DNA of 64,000 nucleotides from Cellvibrio sp. KY-YJ-3 (GCF_008806955.1 NZ_CP031727.1:3486001-3550000), one strand, 5' to 3'; shown: positions 1 through 8,865, numbered from the stretch's first letter. The notes: generated from the letters alone by a model not told the origin. Numbers and translations: made by a program.

Positions 1-250
1 CCCGCCGATATAACAGCTCACCCGCTGCCGACGCTACCGCTTTACGTCCCTGCAATTGGAAAACCTTTACTCCCAGCGCCAATTCCAATTGCGATATGGC
101 ATAAGACACTGCCGATTGGCTTTTATTGAGCAACTCAGCTGCCTTTGCATAACCGCCCGCATCGATCACCGCCAATAACGCGCGCCATTGCTCCAGAGTT
201 ACTTTATTTTCCGTGCTGACCACCCGCGCCGGGGTTTGATCTTGTGCCAT
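1..250 (-). CDS. LysR-family transcriptional regulator (N-terminal part, cut by window edge)
   Basis: Reading leftward from an ATG at 250, the frame is open to the window edge (83 codons). It encodes a winged helix-turn-helix of LysR type: EQWRALLAVIDAGGYAKAAE, then LLNKSQSAVSYAISQLE, then the wing-like LGVKVFQLQGRKA. The effector-binding domain lies outside the window. The gene is divergent from the azoreductase at 389, the usual arrangement of a LysR regulator and its target. I infer that it controls azoR and perhaps the pirin gene; the inducer is unknown. The N-terminus is about 18 residues longer than in minimal LysR proteins. Confidence 0.9.
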   Translation of the reverse strand, partial: MAQDQTPARVVSTENKVTLEQWRALLAVIDAGGYAKAAELLNKSQSAVSYAISQLELALGVKVFQLQGRKAVASAAGELLYRR

Positions 251-280
251 AGCGACGCTCCCACTCCAATGCCATCAAAT

Positions 281-299
281 TGATTAAATAATTAGATCA
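281..299. promoter_or_regulatory. Candidate LysR operator in the regulator/azoR intergenic region
   Basis: The interval between the divergent starts at 250 and 389 contains an A+T-rich imperfect palindrome beginning TGAT and ending ATCA with a TAA/TTA core. Its position, about 31 bp upstream of the LysR start and 90 bp upstream of azoR, fits a LysR autoregulatory site. This rests only on symmetry and location. Confidence 0.35.
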
Positions 300-388
300 T
301 AAGCAACCAAATATCGCTATTTATCATTCGCTCGTCAAATCATTAAATGGATACATGGCAATCAAGCCACCCCAACGAGGAATATGAC

Positions 389-988
389 ATGGCAACTCTT
401 TTACAGATCAATAGCAGTTTGTTCGGCGAGAATGGTAATTCCAGCCAACTTTCCCAAGAATTTGTACAACGCTGGAAAGCCCTAAATCCAACTGGTGAGG
501 TAATCCTGCGCGATTTCGCCAAGGAAACTATTCCTCATCTGGATGCAACTCGGGTACAAGCACTCTTTACCCCTGAAGCAGACCGCACGACGGAACAACA
601 AGCAGTCGTCGACTACTCGGACAAAATTATTGCCGAGATTCAAGCGGCAGATGTGATTGTGATAGGTGTACCACTCTATAATTTTGGTGTGCCTTCAACG
701 TTGAAAGCCTACTTCGACCACATAGCTCGTGCGGGCGTCACCTTCAAGTACACCGAAACCGGCCCCGTTGGCCTGTTAAATGACAAACCTGTTTACATCA
801 TTGCTGCTCGCGGTGGAGTTCATCAAGGTCTGCCCAGCGATACCCAAAGCCAGTTCCTGACCAACTTCCTGAGCTTTGTAGGGCTAAAAGATGTACGTTT
901 CATTTACGCAGAGGGTCTGAACATGGGCCAAAAAGATCAAGCCTTTAGCGCCGCTAAAGCAGCAATTAGCGAAGAGGTTGCGGCTTAA
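389..988 (+). CDS. azoR: FMN-dependent NADH-azoreductase (flavodoxin-fold quinone reductase)
   Basis: A 199-residue protein of the AzoR family, cytoplasmic homodimeric FMN oxidoreductases that reduce quinones and azo dyes with NAD(P)H. The N-terminal LLQINSSLFGENGNSSQLS matches the FMN-phosphate loop. VPLYNFGVPSTLKAYFDHI is the family's flavin-contact motif, and the ARGG stretch near residue 150 is also typical. I chose the ATG at 389 because ACGAGG lies 8 nt upstream; an in-frame ATG at 347 adds 14 residues with no ribosome site. The pirin gene follows after 33 bp, so the two are probably co-transcribed. A LysR gene is divergent, suggesting induction by an electrophile or quinone. Confidence 0.93.
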   Translation: MATLLQINSSLFGENGNSSQLSQEFVQRWKALNPTGEVILRDFAKETIPHLDATRVQALFTPEADRTTEQQAVVDYSDKIIAEIQAADVIVIGVPLYNFGVPSTLKAYFDHIARAGVTFKYTETGPVGLLNDKPVYIIAARGGVHQGLPSDTQSQFLTNFLSFVGLKDVRFIYAEGLNMGQKDQAFSAAKAAISEEVAA

Positions 989-1021
989 GCCGCCCTCCCA
1001 AACCTTAACGAGGAAAATATT

Positions 1022-1873
1022 ATGCAACGCCAGTTACAACAAATCCTTCAAGGGCGCGAGACCAGTGATGGTGCTGGTGTTCGCATTAAACGCAGCCTTG
1101 GGCAGCATCAACATGCGCGCTTTGATCCCTTCCTGATGCTCGATGAATTTGGTAGCAGCAGTGCAGATGATTACATCGCCGGGTTCCCTGCTCATCCACA
1201 CCGCGGATTTGAGACAGTGACCTACATGCTTGAGGGCCACATGTTGCATGAAGACCACATGGGCAACAGAGGCCATTTACGCAGCGGTGATGTGCAATGG
1301 ATGACCGCCGGGCGCGGCATTATCCACTCCGAAATGCCACAGCAGGAACATGGCTTGATGCGCGGTTTTCAGCTCTGGTTGAATTTACCCGCTGCGGAAA
1401 AAATGAAACCAGCACACTACCGTGATATTCCGGCCGCCGATATTCCACAAGCAAACTTACCGGGTGGCGGACGCATCAAGGTGATCGCCAACACAGCAGT
1501 GATCAATGACAAAATTGTCAGCGGCCCCATTCAAGGGTTAAGCACTGAAGCAATTTATTGGGATGTACATCTACCCCAGCATGCAGAGTTCAATCATGCC
1601 ATTCCAAGCGAGCACAATACTTTCATCTACGTGTATGAAGGCGATGTTGCAATCGGTGAAGATAGACGTAAGCTCACGCAAGGCAATGCAGGTCTGTTAA
1701 GCAAAGGGGATGAACTGAAAGTACAAGCACTCGGCGCAGACACCCGCTTTTTGGTGATTTCAGGTAAACCCATCAAAGAGCCGATTGTGCAGTACGGCCC
1801 GTTTGTGATGAATACTACGGATGAAATTGAACAAGCTATTCAGGATTATCGCGCGGGAACCCTGGCTAGCTGA
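1022..1873 (+). CDS. Pirin-family bicupin protein (YhhW-like)
   Basis: A 283-residue pirin. These are two-cupin, metal-containing proteins; some (E. coli YhhW) have quercetin 2,3-dioxygenase activity in vitro, but the cellular substrate is usually unknown. The N-terminal cupin carries the metal motif around FPAHPHRGFETVTYMLEG, with a further His in MLHEDHMGN and the conserved MTAGRGIIHSE. The C-terminal cupin is degenerate, as in the family. An AACGAGG ribosome site precedes the ATG. It lies 33 bp after azoR, and this pairing is common downstream of LysR regulators. I infer a shared redox or quinone-stress role. Confidence 0.9.
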   Translation: MQRQLQQILQGRETSDGAGVRIKRSLGQHQHARFDPFLMLDEFGSSSADDYIAGFPAHPHRGFETVTYMLEGHMLHEDHMGNRGHLRSGDVQWMTAGRGIIHSEMPQQEHGLMRGFQLWLNLPAAEKMKPAHYRDIPAADIPQANLPGGGRIKVIANTAVINDKIVSGPIQGLSTEAIYWDVHLPQHAEFNHAIPSEHNTFIYVYEGDVAIGEDRRKLTQGNAGLLSKGDELKVQALGADTRFLVISGKPIKEPIVQYGPFVMNTTDEIEQAIQDYRAGTLAS

Positions 1874-1924
1874 ATGAAATAATGTATCGATAACGGCTAT
1901 TGCAGGCGCTATCGATACAGCAAA

Positions 1925-2920
1925 TTAATAATCTAAAACCATGGTTTGATAACGGCGACGCCCCAGTGGCCTCGCTTGATGCGCGGCTAACCTGGCTTGC
2001 GCATAATGTTCCGCCACGGCTATTGCCGCACAATTAATAATATCCAAATTACCTGCATAGGTTGGCAAATAGTCGCCAACGCCCTCCACAGTCAAATCGA
2101 TTTGCACACCACCATCAATGCTTATGGGTTCGGACTGCAATTTATATCCGGGCACATAGGCCTGCACTTTTTTTTCCATGTCCAACAATGCACAACGCAA
2201 AGCGACCATATCAATCGCATCCGCATAGGCACACAAGGTATTTAACATAGGTTTTTGCGTATGCGCTTCGTCACTGATCAACTCAATATCAATCGTGTTA
2301 ATACCAGTGTATTTATATAAACCAGCGCGGGTATTGCGATAATACTCATCGATATTGGCAAGAGTACCAGGGCCGATAGAATCAGGAGAGACAACAGACT
2401 TCAAGCTGAGGCGACTAATATTGGGAATCAAGCTGGCTAGCACATAGGCAAGAGGAATGGATGATTGGCCGCCACAGGAAATCATACTGATATTTTTATT
2501 TTCCAACGCTTCACTCATACCCAACGCAGGTACACAGCACTCACCTATTTGAGACGGCGTTAAATCGACAGCAAATATTCCCAACTGATCAAAAATTTGT
2601 GCGTGCTCTATATGGTGCGCGGCTGATGTGGCATCAAAAACAATATCACAGCGGCAAGACTGATCAAAAAAAACACTAACACCTTTATCGGAGACAGGTA
2701 CACCTAACTTAACTGCATGTTGCATTCCTGCCGATTGTAAATTTCTGCCCGCAAATATTACACATTCCATATAGGGTGATCGCTGAACTTTTATCAGTAA
2801 ATCTGTCCCGATCTTACCTGTTCCCAAAATACCTACCCGCAACCGACCACTCGGTTTAGCGACGGCAGCTTTTCCACCCGTAAAAAAATCGCCTTTTAAT
2901 AATGATGTAATGAACTGCAT
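1925..2920 (-). CDS. Acylating acetaldehyde dehydrogenase homologue (DmpF/MhpF-like)
   Basis: A 331-residue protein resembling CoA-acylating acetaldehyde dehydrogenases, which convert acetaldehyde, CoA and NAD+ to acetyl-CoA. The N-terminal Rossmann motif is VGILGTGKIGTDLLIKV (about residues 29-45). The catalytic-Cys region reads DLTPSQIGECCVPALGM, and ISCGGQSSIPLAYVLASLIP is also family-typical. The start is ATG 2920, preceded by AAGGA at 7 nt spacing. Unlike DmpF or MhpF it stands alone, with no 4-hydroxy-2-oxovalerate aldolase or meta-cleavage genes, and it has a roughly 25-residue N-terminal extension. Its divergent neighbours are the unusual operon at 3375-5682. The true aldehyde or acyl partner is unknown. 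Confidence 0.8.
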   Translation of the reverse strand: MQFITSLLKGDFFTGGKAAVAKPSGRLRVGILGTGKIGTDLLIKVQRSPYMECVIFAGRNLQSAGMQHAVKLGVPVSDKGVSVFFDQSCRCDIVFDATSAAHHIEHAQIFDQLGIFAVDLTPSQIGECCVPALGMSEALENKNISMISCGGQSSIPLAYVLASLIPNISRLSLKSVVSPDSIGPGTLANIDEYYRNTRAGLYKYTGINTIDIELISDEAHTQKPMLNTLCAYADAIDMVALRCALLDMEKKVQAYVPGYKLQSEPISIDGGVQIDLTVEGVGDYLPTYAGNLDIINCAAIAVAEHYAQARLAAHQARPLGRRRYQTMVLDY

Positions 2921-3374
2921 AATCAAATCCTTAAGAATTATTGCATTAACCGACCAACTATCGGCGACCACTAAAGCGCAGCAAAGATTCCACAATAGCG
3001 TCATGTTGAGAACATCAAGGATTAATTTTCGCGAACCATCTCGCATTAATTTAAAAAGTAAATATAGAAAAATAAAATAGAGCTACGAATATAAATATTA
3101 CAATTTGAAAAATACTTAATAGAAAACAGCATCAAAATCATAAAATAAATTAGAACACCAATTTAGATGCCACAATTTTTTTATCCCGCGCTAAAAACCT
3201 ATCATCACACTCTGCAAATGTTCATAATCGCGCGCCCACTGATAAAGAGTGAAGCCACAATATTAATAACGAATTTAAGATAGCCTTAGCACTGCATTCG
3301 CACCTGTACTTTGACCTGAGGTATTGTCGAAGTGAAATATGTTTTTTGACAATTACGAACCAAAGGAGAATCAA
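2921..3374. other. A+T-rich intergenic region between divergent units
   Basis: About 450 bp without a supportable gene, visibly richer in A and T than the flanks. A weak promoter candidate for the rightward operon is TTGACC at 3311 and AAATAT at 3335 with an 18 bp spacer. The open frame left of 2920 lacks a ribosome site and shows no family features, so I do not call it. Confidence 0.5.
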
Positions 3375-4631
3375 GTGGTAAAACAGCCCAAGTATTATTT
3401 CGAGACCATTCTAGGAATTAATGCGCCATGGTCGATACAGGACGTAAGTATTGATGAGAAGAATAAAATAATTAAAATCGATATTGCCTATCAGCTGGAA
3501 AAATCAAAATTTTCTTTCTTTGCAAAACCCAGTGAAACAACATCACAAAAAATTCAACATACCAATAATGTTAAGCGTTGGACACATACCCGGCTAGGAC
3601 AATATGGCTGCCAAATTAACTCTGCTTACTTTGACCCCACTATTACAACCTTGGGTGTAAGTAGAGATAGCCTGTTACAACCTGGATTTTTGGGGGATGC
3701 CAACCGGAACTATAGTCATCAGCTGCGGCAACAAATTGCGCTAGCTCATACCCGAGGTTTGGCTGCTGAAGCAATTTCACAAATGCTGCTGATTGAACCA
3801 TCATTGGTTGATGAAGTGCTATCGGATATAGAGAAAACACCAGAATCCTATCGTATGGCAATGGTCTTACCCACCGAAGTAGATCCCATTTGGGAAAACA
3901 TGGTCTACGATAAATTTCACCTAAAAACCCAGTCCTTTCCGCTGCGACTAATGCTATCAAAATTAAAGCTCAGTATTATCGACCCCAATACCCATGTTCA
4001 AATAAGCGATGCAGTGAACGAACTGCGCAAGTTTTTTATTGCGCATATAAATCACTTGGAATCTGAAGTTGGGCAAATATGCGCGCTATCCAATAAAAAA
4101 CACACCATAGATGAAAGACAAACAACAACTACAAAATTGGTTTTGCCTTCACTGAAAAATAGCATTTGGCTGAAGTTGGTAAGCGGAAAGGTAGATCTAA
4201 AATCTACAAACATGCCATTGAATCTATTTTTGGTTCGGTTGCGACACGCGTTCACCCATATGGATGATAATAATAGTCGTATTACAGCACTTAATTCATT
4301 GCGGGAATTCTTTCGTAAGAACGCAAGAACATTGAAAAAAGAGTTGATATTAATGAATCAACTCATGAATACACCTGAGGAAAATCAGTTTACGCTACCG
4401 GATGAAAACAGTGGTATTTGGCAACGAATTCTTAAAGACGACACGTTTATTCCCAGCTCACACATAGCTTACAAATTATTGCTGGCTAATCTTCGCTCCC
4501 AGTTGCTGATGAACCCTGACCCGGTCGTTGAATTAACGGCTGCGCGCCGCGTAAGGGATTTCATCAAACACAACCAGCGCTTCATGCAACAAGAATTGCG
4601 CATGGTCATAAATAATAGCCACGCACATTAA
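3375..4631 (+). CDS. Unrecognised protein: ISL3-transposase-like N-domain plus three internal repeats
   Basis: A 418-residue protein with no function I can name. The first 80 residues resemble the N-terminal domain of ISL3-family transposases: LGINAPWSIQDVSIDEKN, a beta strand, then VKRWTHTRLGQYGCQI, the counterpart of the W-R-H-L segment. The zinc-binding cysteines are missing. From about residue 185, three copies of a roughly 70-residue helical unit follow: DPIWENMVYDKFHLKT, NSIWLKLVSGKVDLKS and SGIWQRILKDDTFIPS, each running into a leucine-rich helix and an RxFxxxN-like segment. No DDE transposase core is present. The start is GTG 3375 with AAAGGAG just upstream; an ATG at 3339 lacks a ribosome site. 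The next gene follows after 22 bp. Confidence 0.75.
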   Translation: MVKQPKYYFETILGINAPWSIQDVSIDEKNKIIKIDIAYQLEKSKFSFFAKPSETTSQKIQHTNNVKRWTHTRLGQYGCQINSAYFDPTITTLGVSRDSLLQPGFLGDANRNYSHQLRQQIALAHTRGLAAEAISQMLLIEPSLVDEVLSDIEKTPESYRMAMVLPTEVDPIWENMVYDKFHLKTQSFPLRLMLSKLKLSIIDPNTHVQISDAVNELRKFFIAHINHLESEVGQICALSNKKHTIDERQTTTTKLVLPSLKNSIWLKLVSGKVDLKSTNMPLNLFLVRLRHAFTHMDDNNSRITALNSLREFFRKNARTLKKELILMNQLMNTPEENQFTLPDENSGIWQRILKDDTFIPSSHIAYKLLLANLRSQLLMNPDPVVELTAARRVRDFIKHNQRFMQQELRMVINNSHAH

Positions 4632-4653
4632 TTCGATTCCCAAGGAGATAGAT

Positions 4654-5682
4654 ATGGCACAAGAGGCCGACATCAGTATTCGCAGCGAGCTTATCGACCG
4701 CGTGCAACTTATCGAAAAAATTAACAAAGGGGAGTATTTGGTTATTGCAGCAGATGAATCAGTATTGACTGATCTTCCTTCGGGCAATTGGATTGCAGGG
4801 ACTATTCCTTACTTCATGACCGCAGAGGGTGGCACTGCAGATCGCAACAATATGTTTGTGCATACCATAGACGGTGTGCAGTCCTCTAACGCGCCGCGCA
4901 TTACCCTTTATGATGGCAATTCCATCTCACGCATAGCACAAGAGGCGCCGGAGCATGGCTTCACCATTGTGATATTGCCAGCCATGTCAGAAATACATTT
5001 AGCTTACGCACAAAATTCACCGGACTACACCAATATGTATTTTTCACCCATTATTGGTTGGATTTCTGGCGTGCACCTGGACGATATTGGCAGCCGTAAC
5101 GCAAAGGTAGGGTTTGGCCCGGCGCGTGGCATGCTCTTTGATCAGCAAGCGGTTGCAATGCATATTCCATTGCCGGTTAATCAACTTGCCAACATTAATA
5201 TTGTCAATCTGTTTACCCAGGGTAACGGCCCTGAAATCAAATTCAAACATACCGGTTTTAGCGCTACTGATTGCACCATCAACGGTGAGCCAGCAAATTT
5301 GGCCGATTACATCAAGCATGCAAAAATTGATACTCGCCTACCACTGGTAGCAAATTATTCCGGCGTGATGGTAAATGTCAGTATCCAACAGGTTAATGAA
5401 GCAAATAATAAAGTTGAGCTTTATGCACCGGTGTTTGCAGATATTAGCTATCGTTTTGCCAAGCCGGTGGATAATTACATTGAAAGTTTTAACAAAGAAT
5501 TATCGGCATCTGCCAGTGAGGGAATTTCATTTTCCTGCAACTGTATTCTGAACTATCTTTACTCGGAACTGGAGGGAAAAAAGACCCGGGATTTAACTGG
5601 CCCGATTACCTTCGGTGAAGTTGCCTATCAATTGTTAAACCAAACTCTGGTGTATTTAAGTATAAGCGGCGGTTCACGCTAA
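4654..5682 (+). CDS. Unrecognised conserved protein with FIST_C-like C-terminus
   Basis: A 342-residue soluble protein without signal peptide or membrane segment. It starts at an ATG behind an excellent AAGGAG site. The N-terminal half has a repeated beta-alpha look (GEYLVIAADESVLTDLPSGN, HGFTIVILPAMSEIHLA). The C-terminal segment FSCNCILNYLYSELEGK followed by FGEVAYQLLNQTLVYL resembles the end of FIST_C domains, where a G-E motif and an N-Q-T segment close the fold. FIST proteins are thought to sense small ligands; assignment here is inference. It is 22 bp downstream of the ISL3-like repeat protein, so they form an operon ending at the terminator near 5773. Confidence 0.75.
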   Translation: MAQEADISIRSELIDRVQLIEKINKGEYLVIAADESVLTDLPSGNWIAGTIPYFMTAEGGTADRNNMFVHTIDGVQSSNAPRITLYDGNSISRIAQEAPEHGFTIVILPAMSEIHLAYAQNSPDYTNMYFSPIIGWISGVHLDDIGSRNAKVGFGPARGMLFDQQAVAMHIPLPVNQLANINIVNLFTQGNGPEIKFKHTGFSATDCTINGEPANLADYIKHAKIDTRLPLVANYSGVMVNVSIQQVNEANNKVELYAPVFADISYRFAKPVDNYIESFNKELSASASEGISFSCNCILNYLYSELEGKKTRDLTGPITFGEVAYQLLNQTLVYLSISGGSR

Positions 5683-5772
5683 GTAGATAAAAACAATAAA
5701 ACCCAACAACCATTAACAATCAATAAATAACAGCCAATAAATAATAAAAAGAAAAATACACGAGCAATAAAA

Positions 5773-5799
5773 AAGGCGGGCACTCAGGTGCCCGCCTTT
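5773..5799. terminator. Bidirectional rho-independent terminator
   Basis: A perfect 11 bp stem (AAGGCGGGCAC / GTGCCCGCCTT) with loop TCAG lies between the convergent genes ending at 5682 and 5821. There is an A-run on the left and T-rich sequence on the right, so it can serve both strands. Confidence 0.9.
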
Positions 5800-5820
5800 T
5801 CTTATACTCGGCAGCAACAA

Positions 5821-6345
5821 TCATCGCCCGGCGCCATACGCCTGAATATATTGCTGTAAAGTTTTTTCATTGCGGCGAATAAAATCAATATCCGCCTGTG
5901 GAACTGCCAATACAGCAGGGTCAGCTTTTTCTTTTAATTGCTTGGCTTGATCTTCCGTCACTTTACCCAAATCGCCAAACAAAAAGTAAGCGGCAATTGC
6001 ATTACCTAACTTGGTGCTTAACCGCATATATTCACCCACTGATTTCCAACCGTACTGTCGAACTATGCTATCAGCCTGCCCCAACAAATTCTCCTCACGC
6101 AGCACCAATTCAATGTACTGATCCTGCTCTATCGAAGAGAGAGCTTCAAATGTTTTAAATGATTCTGGAGTGAGGTGGCGAGCATCAATAGCCTGTATCA
6201 GTGGTGCCATATCGCGGTTGCTTTTCATCCAGCGATTAACCGATTGCACATTCAGGTTATTGTTGTCGGGCAACAATTGCGCATGGCTTGACATCGCCAC
6301 CAATACTATTAAAAAAACACTCAGAAACTGAGTTATACATTTCAT
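5821..6345 (-). CDS. Hypothetical secreted (periplasmic) protein
   Basis: A 174-residue protein with a clear signal peptide (MKCITQFLSVFLIVLVAMSS, cleavage near SHA-Q). The mature part is alpha-helical with no family I recognise; features include IEQDQYIELVLREENLLGQA and YGWKSVGEYMRLSTKLGNAI, and a C-terminal helix rich in Q and Y. I chose ATG 6345 over an upstream GTG at 6372 because it begins the signal peptide and has an AAGG site. It is 16 bp downstream of the membrane protein ending at 6362, so they probably share a transcript. Function unknown. Confidence 0.75.
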   Translation of the reverse strand: MKCITQFLSVFLIVLVAMSSHAQLLPDNNNLNVQSVNRWMKSNRDMAPLIQAIDARHLTPESFKTFEALSSIEQDQYIELVLREENLLGQADSIVRQYGWKSVGEYMRLSTKLGNAIAAYFLFGDLGKVTEDQAKQLKEKADPAVLAVPQADIDFIRRNEKTLQQYIQAYGAGR

Positions 6346-6361
6346 TGTGTTTACCGCCTTA

Positions 6362-6751
6362 TCAAGAAACACGCAAGCTAATGGCGGCGGTCAGCGACCA
6401 AATCCAAAAGAAAAAGAATACTAAAAATGGGGTAAGAATACCCAATGACAAACCTGCCACCCCCTTCCCTTCATAAAAGGGAAAAAACACAAAGAGTGTG
6501 ATCAGGGTAGGAATCAAGGCAATCACGAAGCTACGCGCAAATATACTGCTCGCATAAATCGGCAACAAAAACAAAAACCCCCACAAACCACCCCATACAA
6601 TGCGTGGGTACATCCAATGCGGGGAGAGAGAACCTGCAAGCCGTACATTTAACGATTGGGTAATGCCGTAATAACTAAATAGCCACATAACCACACACAT
6701 GACCAACCCACCCAAACAACCTGCCCCAAATACCGTTAATGTATTTCTCAT
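6362..6751 (-). CDS. Hypothetical four-helix inner-membrane protein
   Basis: A 129-residue, very hydrophobic protein with about four transmembrane segments: near residues 5-27, 48-70, 74-95 and 102-125. A polar loop, SLNVRLAGSLSPHWMYPR, lies between the first two. No catalytic motif is visible. It is the first gene of a probable two-gene leftward unit with the secreted protein at 5821, and is divergent from the ABC exporter. Function unknown. Confidence 0.7.
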   Translation of the reverse strand: MRNTLTVFGAGCLGGLVMCVVMWLFSYYGITQSLNVRLAGSLSPHWMYPRIVWGGLWGFLFLLPIYASSIFARSFVIALIPTLITLFVFFPFYEGKGVAGLSLGILTPFLVFFFFWIWSLTAAISLRVS

Positions 6752-6960
6752 AAAAGCTCACTCGCACAATGACTGATGTATAACGACAGCGAAGGTCCAA
6801 ACCCGACATAACACCTGACAGGAATAGCCCCCTCTATTTAGTGGACGACAGTGTAGCACCGCAAATTAACACTTGGTTACACGAAGTCTGCAGTTTGAGC
6901 TGTTACAATAGCGGCTCAGTTTTTAGTCAGCTCTTCTTATTTATTACCGGCGATTGCATT

Positions 6961-8790
6961 ATGTTTCGTTTTTTTGAAAGCCTGATAAAGCCCTTCCCTC
7001 CGCAAGAACCCACTAGCCCACCCAAAACGCTCTATGCATTTTGCCGGCACTACAGCCGGGGCGCGGAGTTTTATTTGATTGCCATGGCCGTATTTACCGG
7101 GCTCATTGCGATTTTAGAAGTCTCGCTGTTCGGCTTCCTTGGCAATTTAGTGGATTCGCTTAATCAGCACACACCGGCTGTTTTTTGGGCGGAATCCCGG
7201 CAGGAATTAATCTGGATGGCGGTTATCCTGTTAATCGGTTTACCCGTTTCAGTATTAATGCACTCATTAATCATGCACCAAACTTTGCTGGGTAATTTTC
7301 CCATGCGCATTCGTTGGCAAGCACACCGCTACCTGCTGGGACAGAGCTATCAGTTTTATCAAAATGAATTTGCGGGCCGTGTTGCAACCAAAGTGATGCA
7401 AACGGCGCTGGCAGTACGCGAAACTATTATGAAGCTACTGGATGTACTGCTTTATGTAATGGTGTACTTCAGCAGCATTCTGGTATTAGCCTTTTCGCTG
7501 GATTGGCGCCTAGCGCTCCCCTTAATTGTTTGGTTTTTTGCGTACTGTGGCCTGCTCTATTACTTTTTGCCACGCCTCTCTCAAATTTCTACTGCGCAAG
7601 CACATGCACGCTCGGATATGACAGGCCGCCTGGTGGATACCTATACCAATATTTCTACGGTGAAATTATTCTCCCACTCCAATCGCGAGGCCGATTACGC
7701 CAAAAAAGGCATGGAATATTTTTTAACAACAGTTCACCCACAAATGCGCCTTGCCACCCTACTCGGCACCAGCGTATGGGTTATTAGTGTGATCCTTATT
7801 TTCTCCATTGCTGCCACCTCGCTTTGGCTATGGTCAAACGCAGCGATTACAACCGGAGCCATTGCTGCGGCCATTGGTTTGGTATTGCGTTTAAACGGTA
7901 TGGCGCAATGGATTATGTGGGAAGTGTCTGCACTATTTGAAAACATTGGCACCGCGCGCGATGGCTTAAACACCTTGTCCATTCCCCGCGAAGTGCAGGA
8001 CAAACCCAATGCCAAGCCGTTACTTATCCAACACAGTGCAATTGACTTTAAATCGGTAAACTTTAACTACGGCAAACACGAAGGTTTGCTGAATAACTTT
8101 AACCTGCACATTAATGCCGGTGAAAAAATTGGCCTGGTTGGTCGCTCCGGCGCGGGCAAATCCACTCTGGTGAATTTATTGCTGCGGTTTTACGATGTGG
8201 ACAGCGGCAGCATATTAATCGACCAACAAAATATCGCCGAAGTGAAACAAGAAAGTTTACGCGCACAAATTGGTATGGTGACGCAGGACACCTCGCTCCT
8301 GCACCGCTCTATTCGCGACAACCTGCTCTACGGTAAACCAGACGCTACCGAAGCAGAAATGGTTCAAGCAGCACAGCAAGCGGAAGCGCATGATTTTATT
8401 ATGGGTCTCAGCGATAACGAAGGCCGCACCGGCTATGACGCCCATGTGGGCGAGCGCGGTGTAAAACTATCAGGTGGGCAGCGCCAGCGCATTGCTATAG
8501 CGCGGGTGCTCATTAAAAACGCACCCATTTTGATTATGGATGAAGCTACATCAGCACTCGACTCCGAGGTGGAAGCCGCCATCCAAACCAATTTAACCAC
8601 GCTAATGCAAGGCAAGACTGTAATCGCAATCGCGCACCGTTTATCCACCATCGCGGCGCTGGATCGTTTAATCGTGTTGGATAAAGGCCAAATTATTGAA
8701 CAGGGAACCCACAATGAATTGATTGCATTAGGCGGTGTGTATGCGCATTTGTGGGCACATCAGTCAGGCGGATTCCTGGGAGAGTTCTAG
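6961..8790 (+). CDS. ABC exporter, fused membrane and ATPase domains
   Basis: A 609-residue half-size type IV ABC exporter that works as a homodimer in the inner membrane. The N-terminal 340 residues hold six transmembrane helices. The C-terminal nucleotide-binding domain has Walker A GRSGAGKST, Q-loop MVTQDTSLLH, signature LSGGQRQRIAIAR, Walker B ILIMDEATSALDSE and the switch His in IAIAHRLSTI. All ATPase residues are intact. I start at ATG 6961 (MFRFFESLIKPF); the 40-residue upstream extension looks non-coding. No peptidase domain or cargo gene is adjacent, so the substrate (lipid, drug or peptide) cannot be told. Confidence 0.92.
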   Translation: MFRFFESLIKPFPPQEPTSPPKTLYAFCRHYSRGAEFYLIAMAVFTGLIAILEVSLFGFLGNLVDSLNQHTPAVFWAESRQELIWMAVILLIGLPVSVLMHSLIMHQTLLGNFPMRIRWQAHRYLLGQSYQFYQNEFAGRVATKVMQTALAVRETIMKLLDVLLYVMVYFSSILVLAFSLDWRLALPLIVWFFAYCGLLYYFLPRLSQISTAQAHARSDMTGRLVDTYTNISTVKLFSHSNREADYAKKGMEYFLTTVHPQMRLATLLGTSVWVISVILIFSIAATSLWLWSNAAITTGAIAAAIGLVLRLNGMAQWIMWEVSALFENIGTARDGLNTLSIPREVQDKPNAKPLLIQHSAIDFKSVNFNYGKHEGLLNNFNLHINAGEKIGLVGRSGAGKSTLVNLLLRFYDVDSGSILIDQQNIAEVKQESLRAQIGMVTQDTSLLHRSIRDNLLYGKPDATEAEMVQAAQQAEAHDFIMGLSDNEGRTGYDAHVGERGVKLSGGQRQRIAIARVLIKNAPILIMDEATSALDSEVEAAIQTNLTTLMQGKTVIAIAHRLSTIAALDRLIVLDKGQIIEQGTHNELIALGGVYAHLWAHQSGGFLGEF

Positions 8791-8825
8791 CACGTTTTTG
8801 AAATCATTTTCATTGTGATAAATGT

Positions 8826-8849
8826 GGCGGGTTGCTGCGCGAACCCGCC
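8826..8849. terminator. Hairpin between convergent genes, possible terminator
   Basis: An 8 bp perfect stem GGCGGGTT/AACCCGCC lies between the ABC exporter and the leftward small membrane gene. No real T-run follows on either strand, so efficiency is doubtful. Confidence 0.4.
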
Positions 8850-8865
8850 CTACTTACACACACAG

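Noticed and set aside
2921-3046. 42-residue N-terminal extension of the acetaldehyde dehydrogenase homologue
   Set aside because: The ATG at 2920 has a clear AAGGA at 7 nt; the extension has no family similarity.
3375-4631. Insertion sequence of the ISL3 family
   Set aside because: No DDE core, no terminal inverted repeats or target duplication seen; only the N-terminal domain resembles a transposase.
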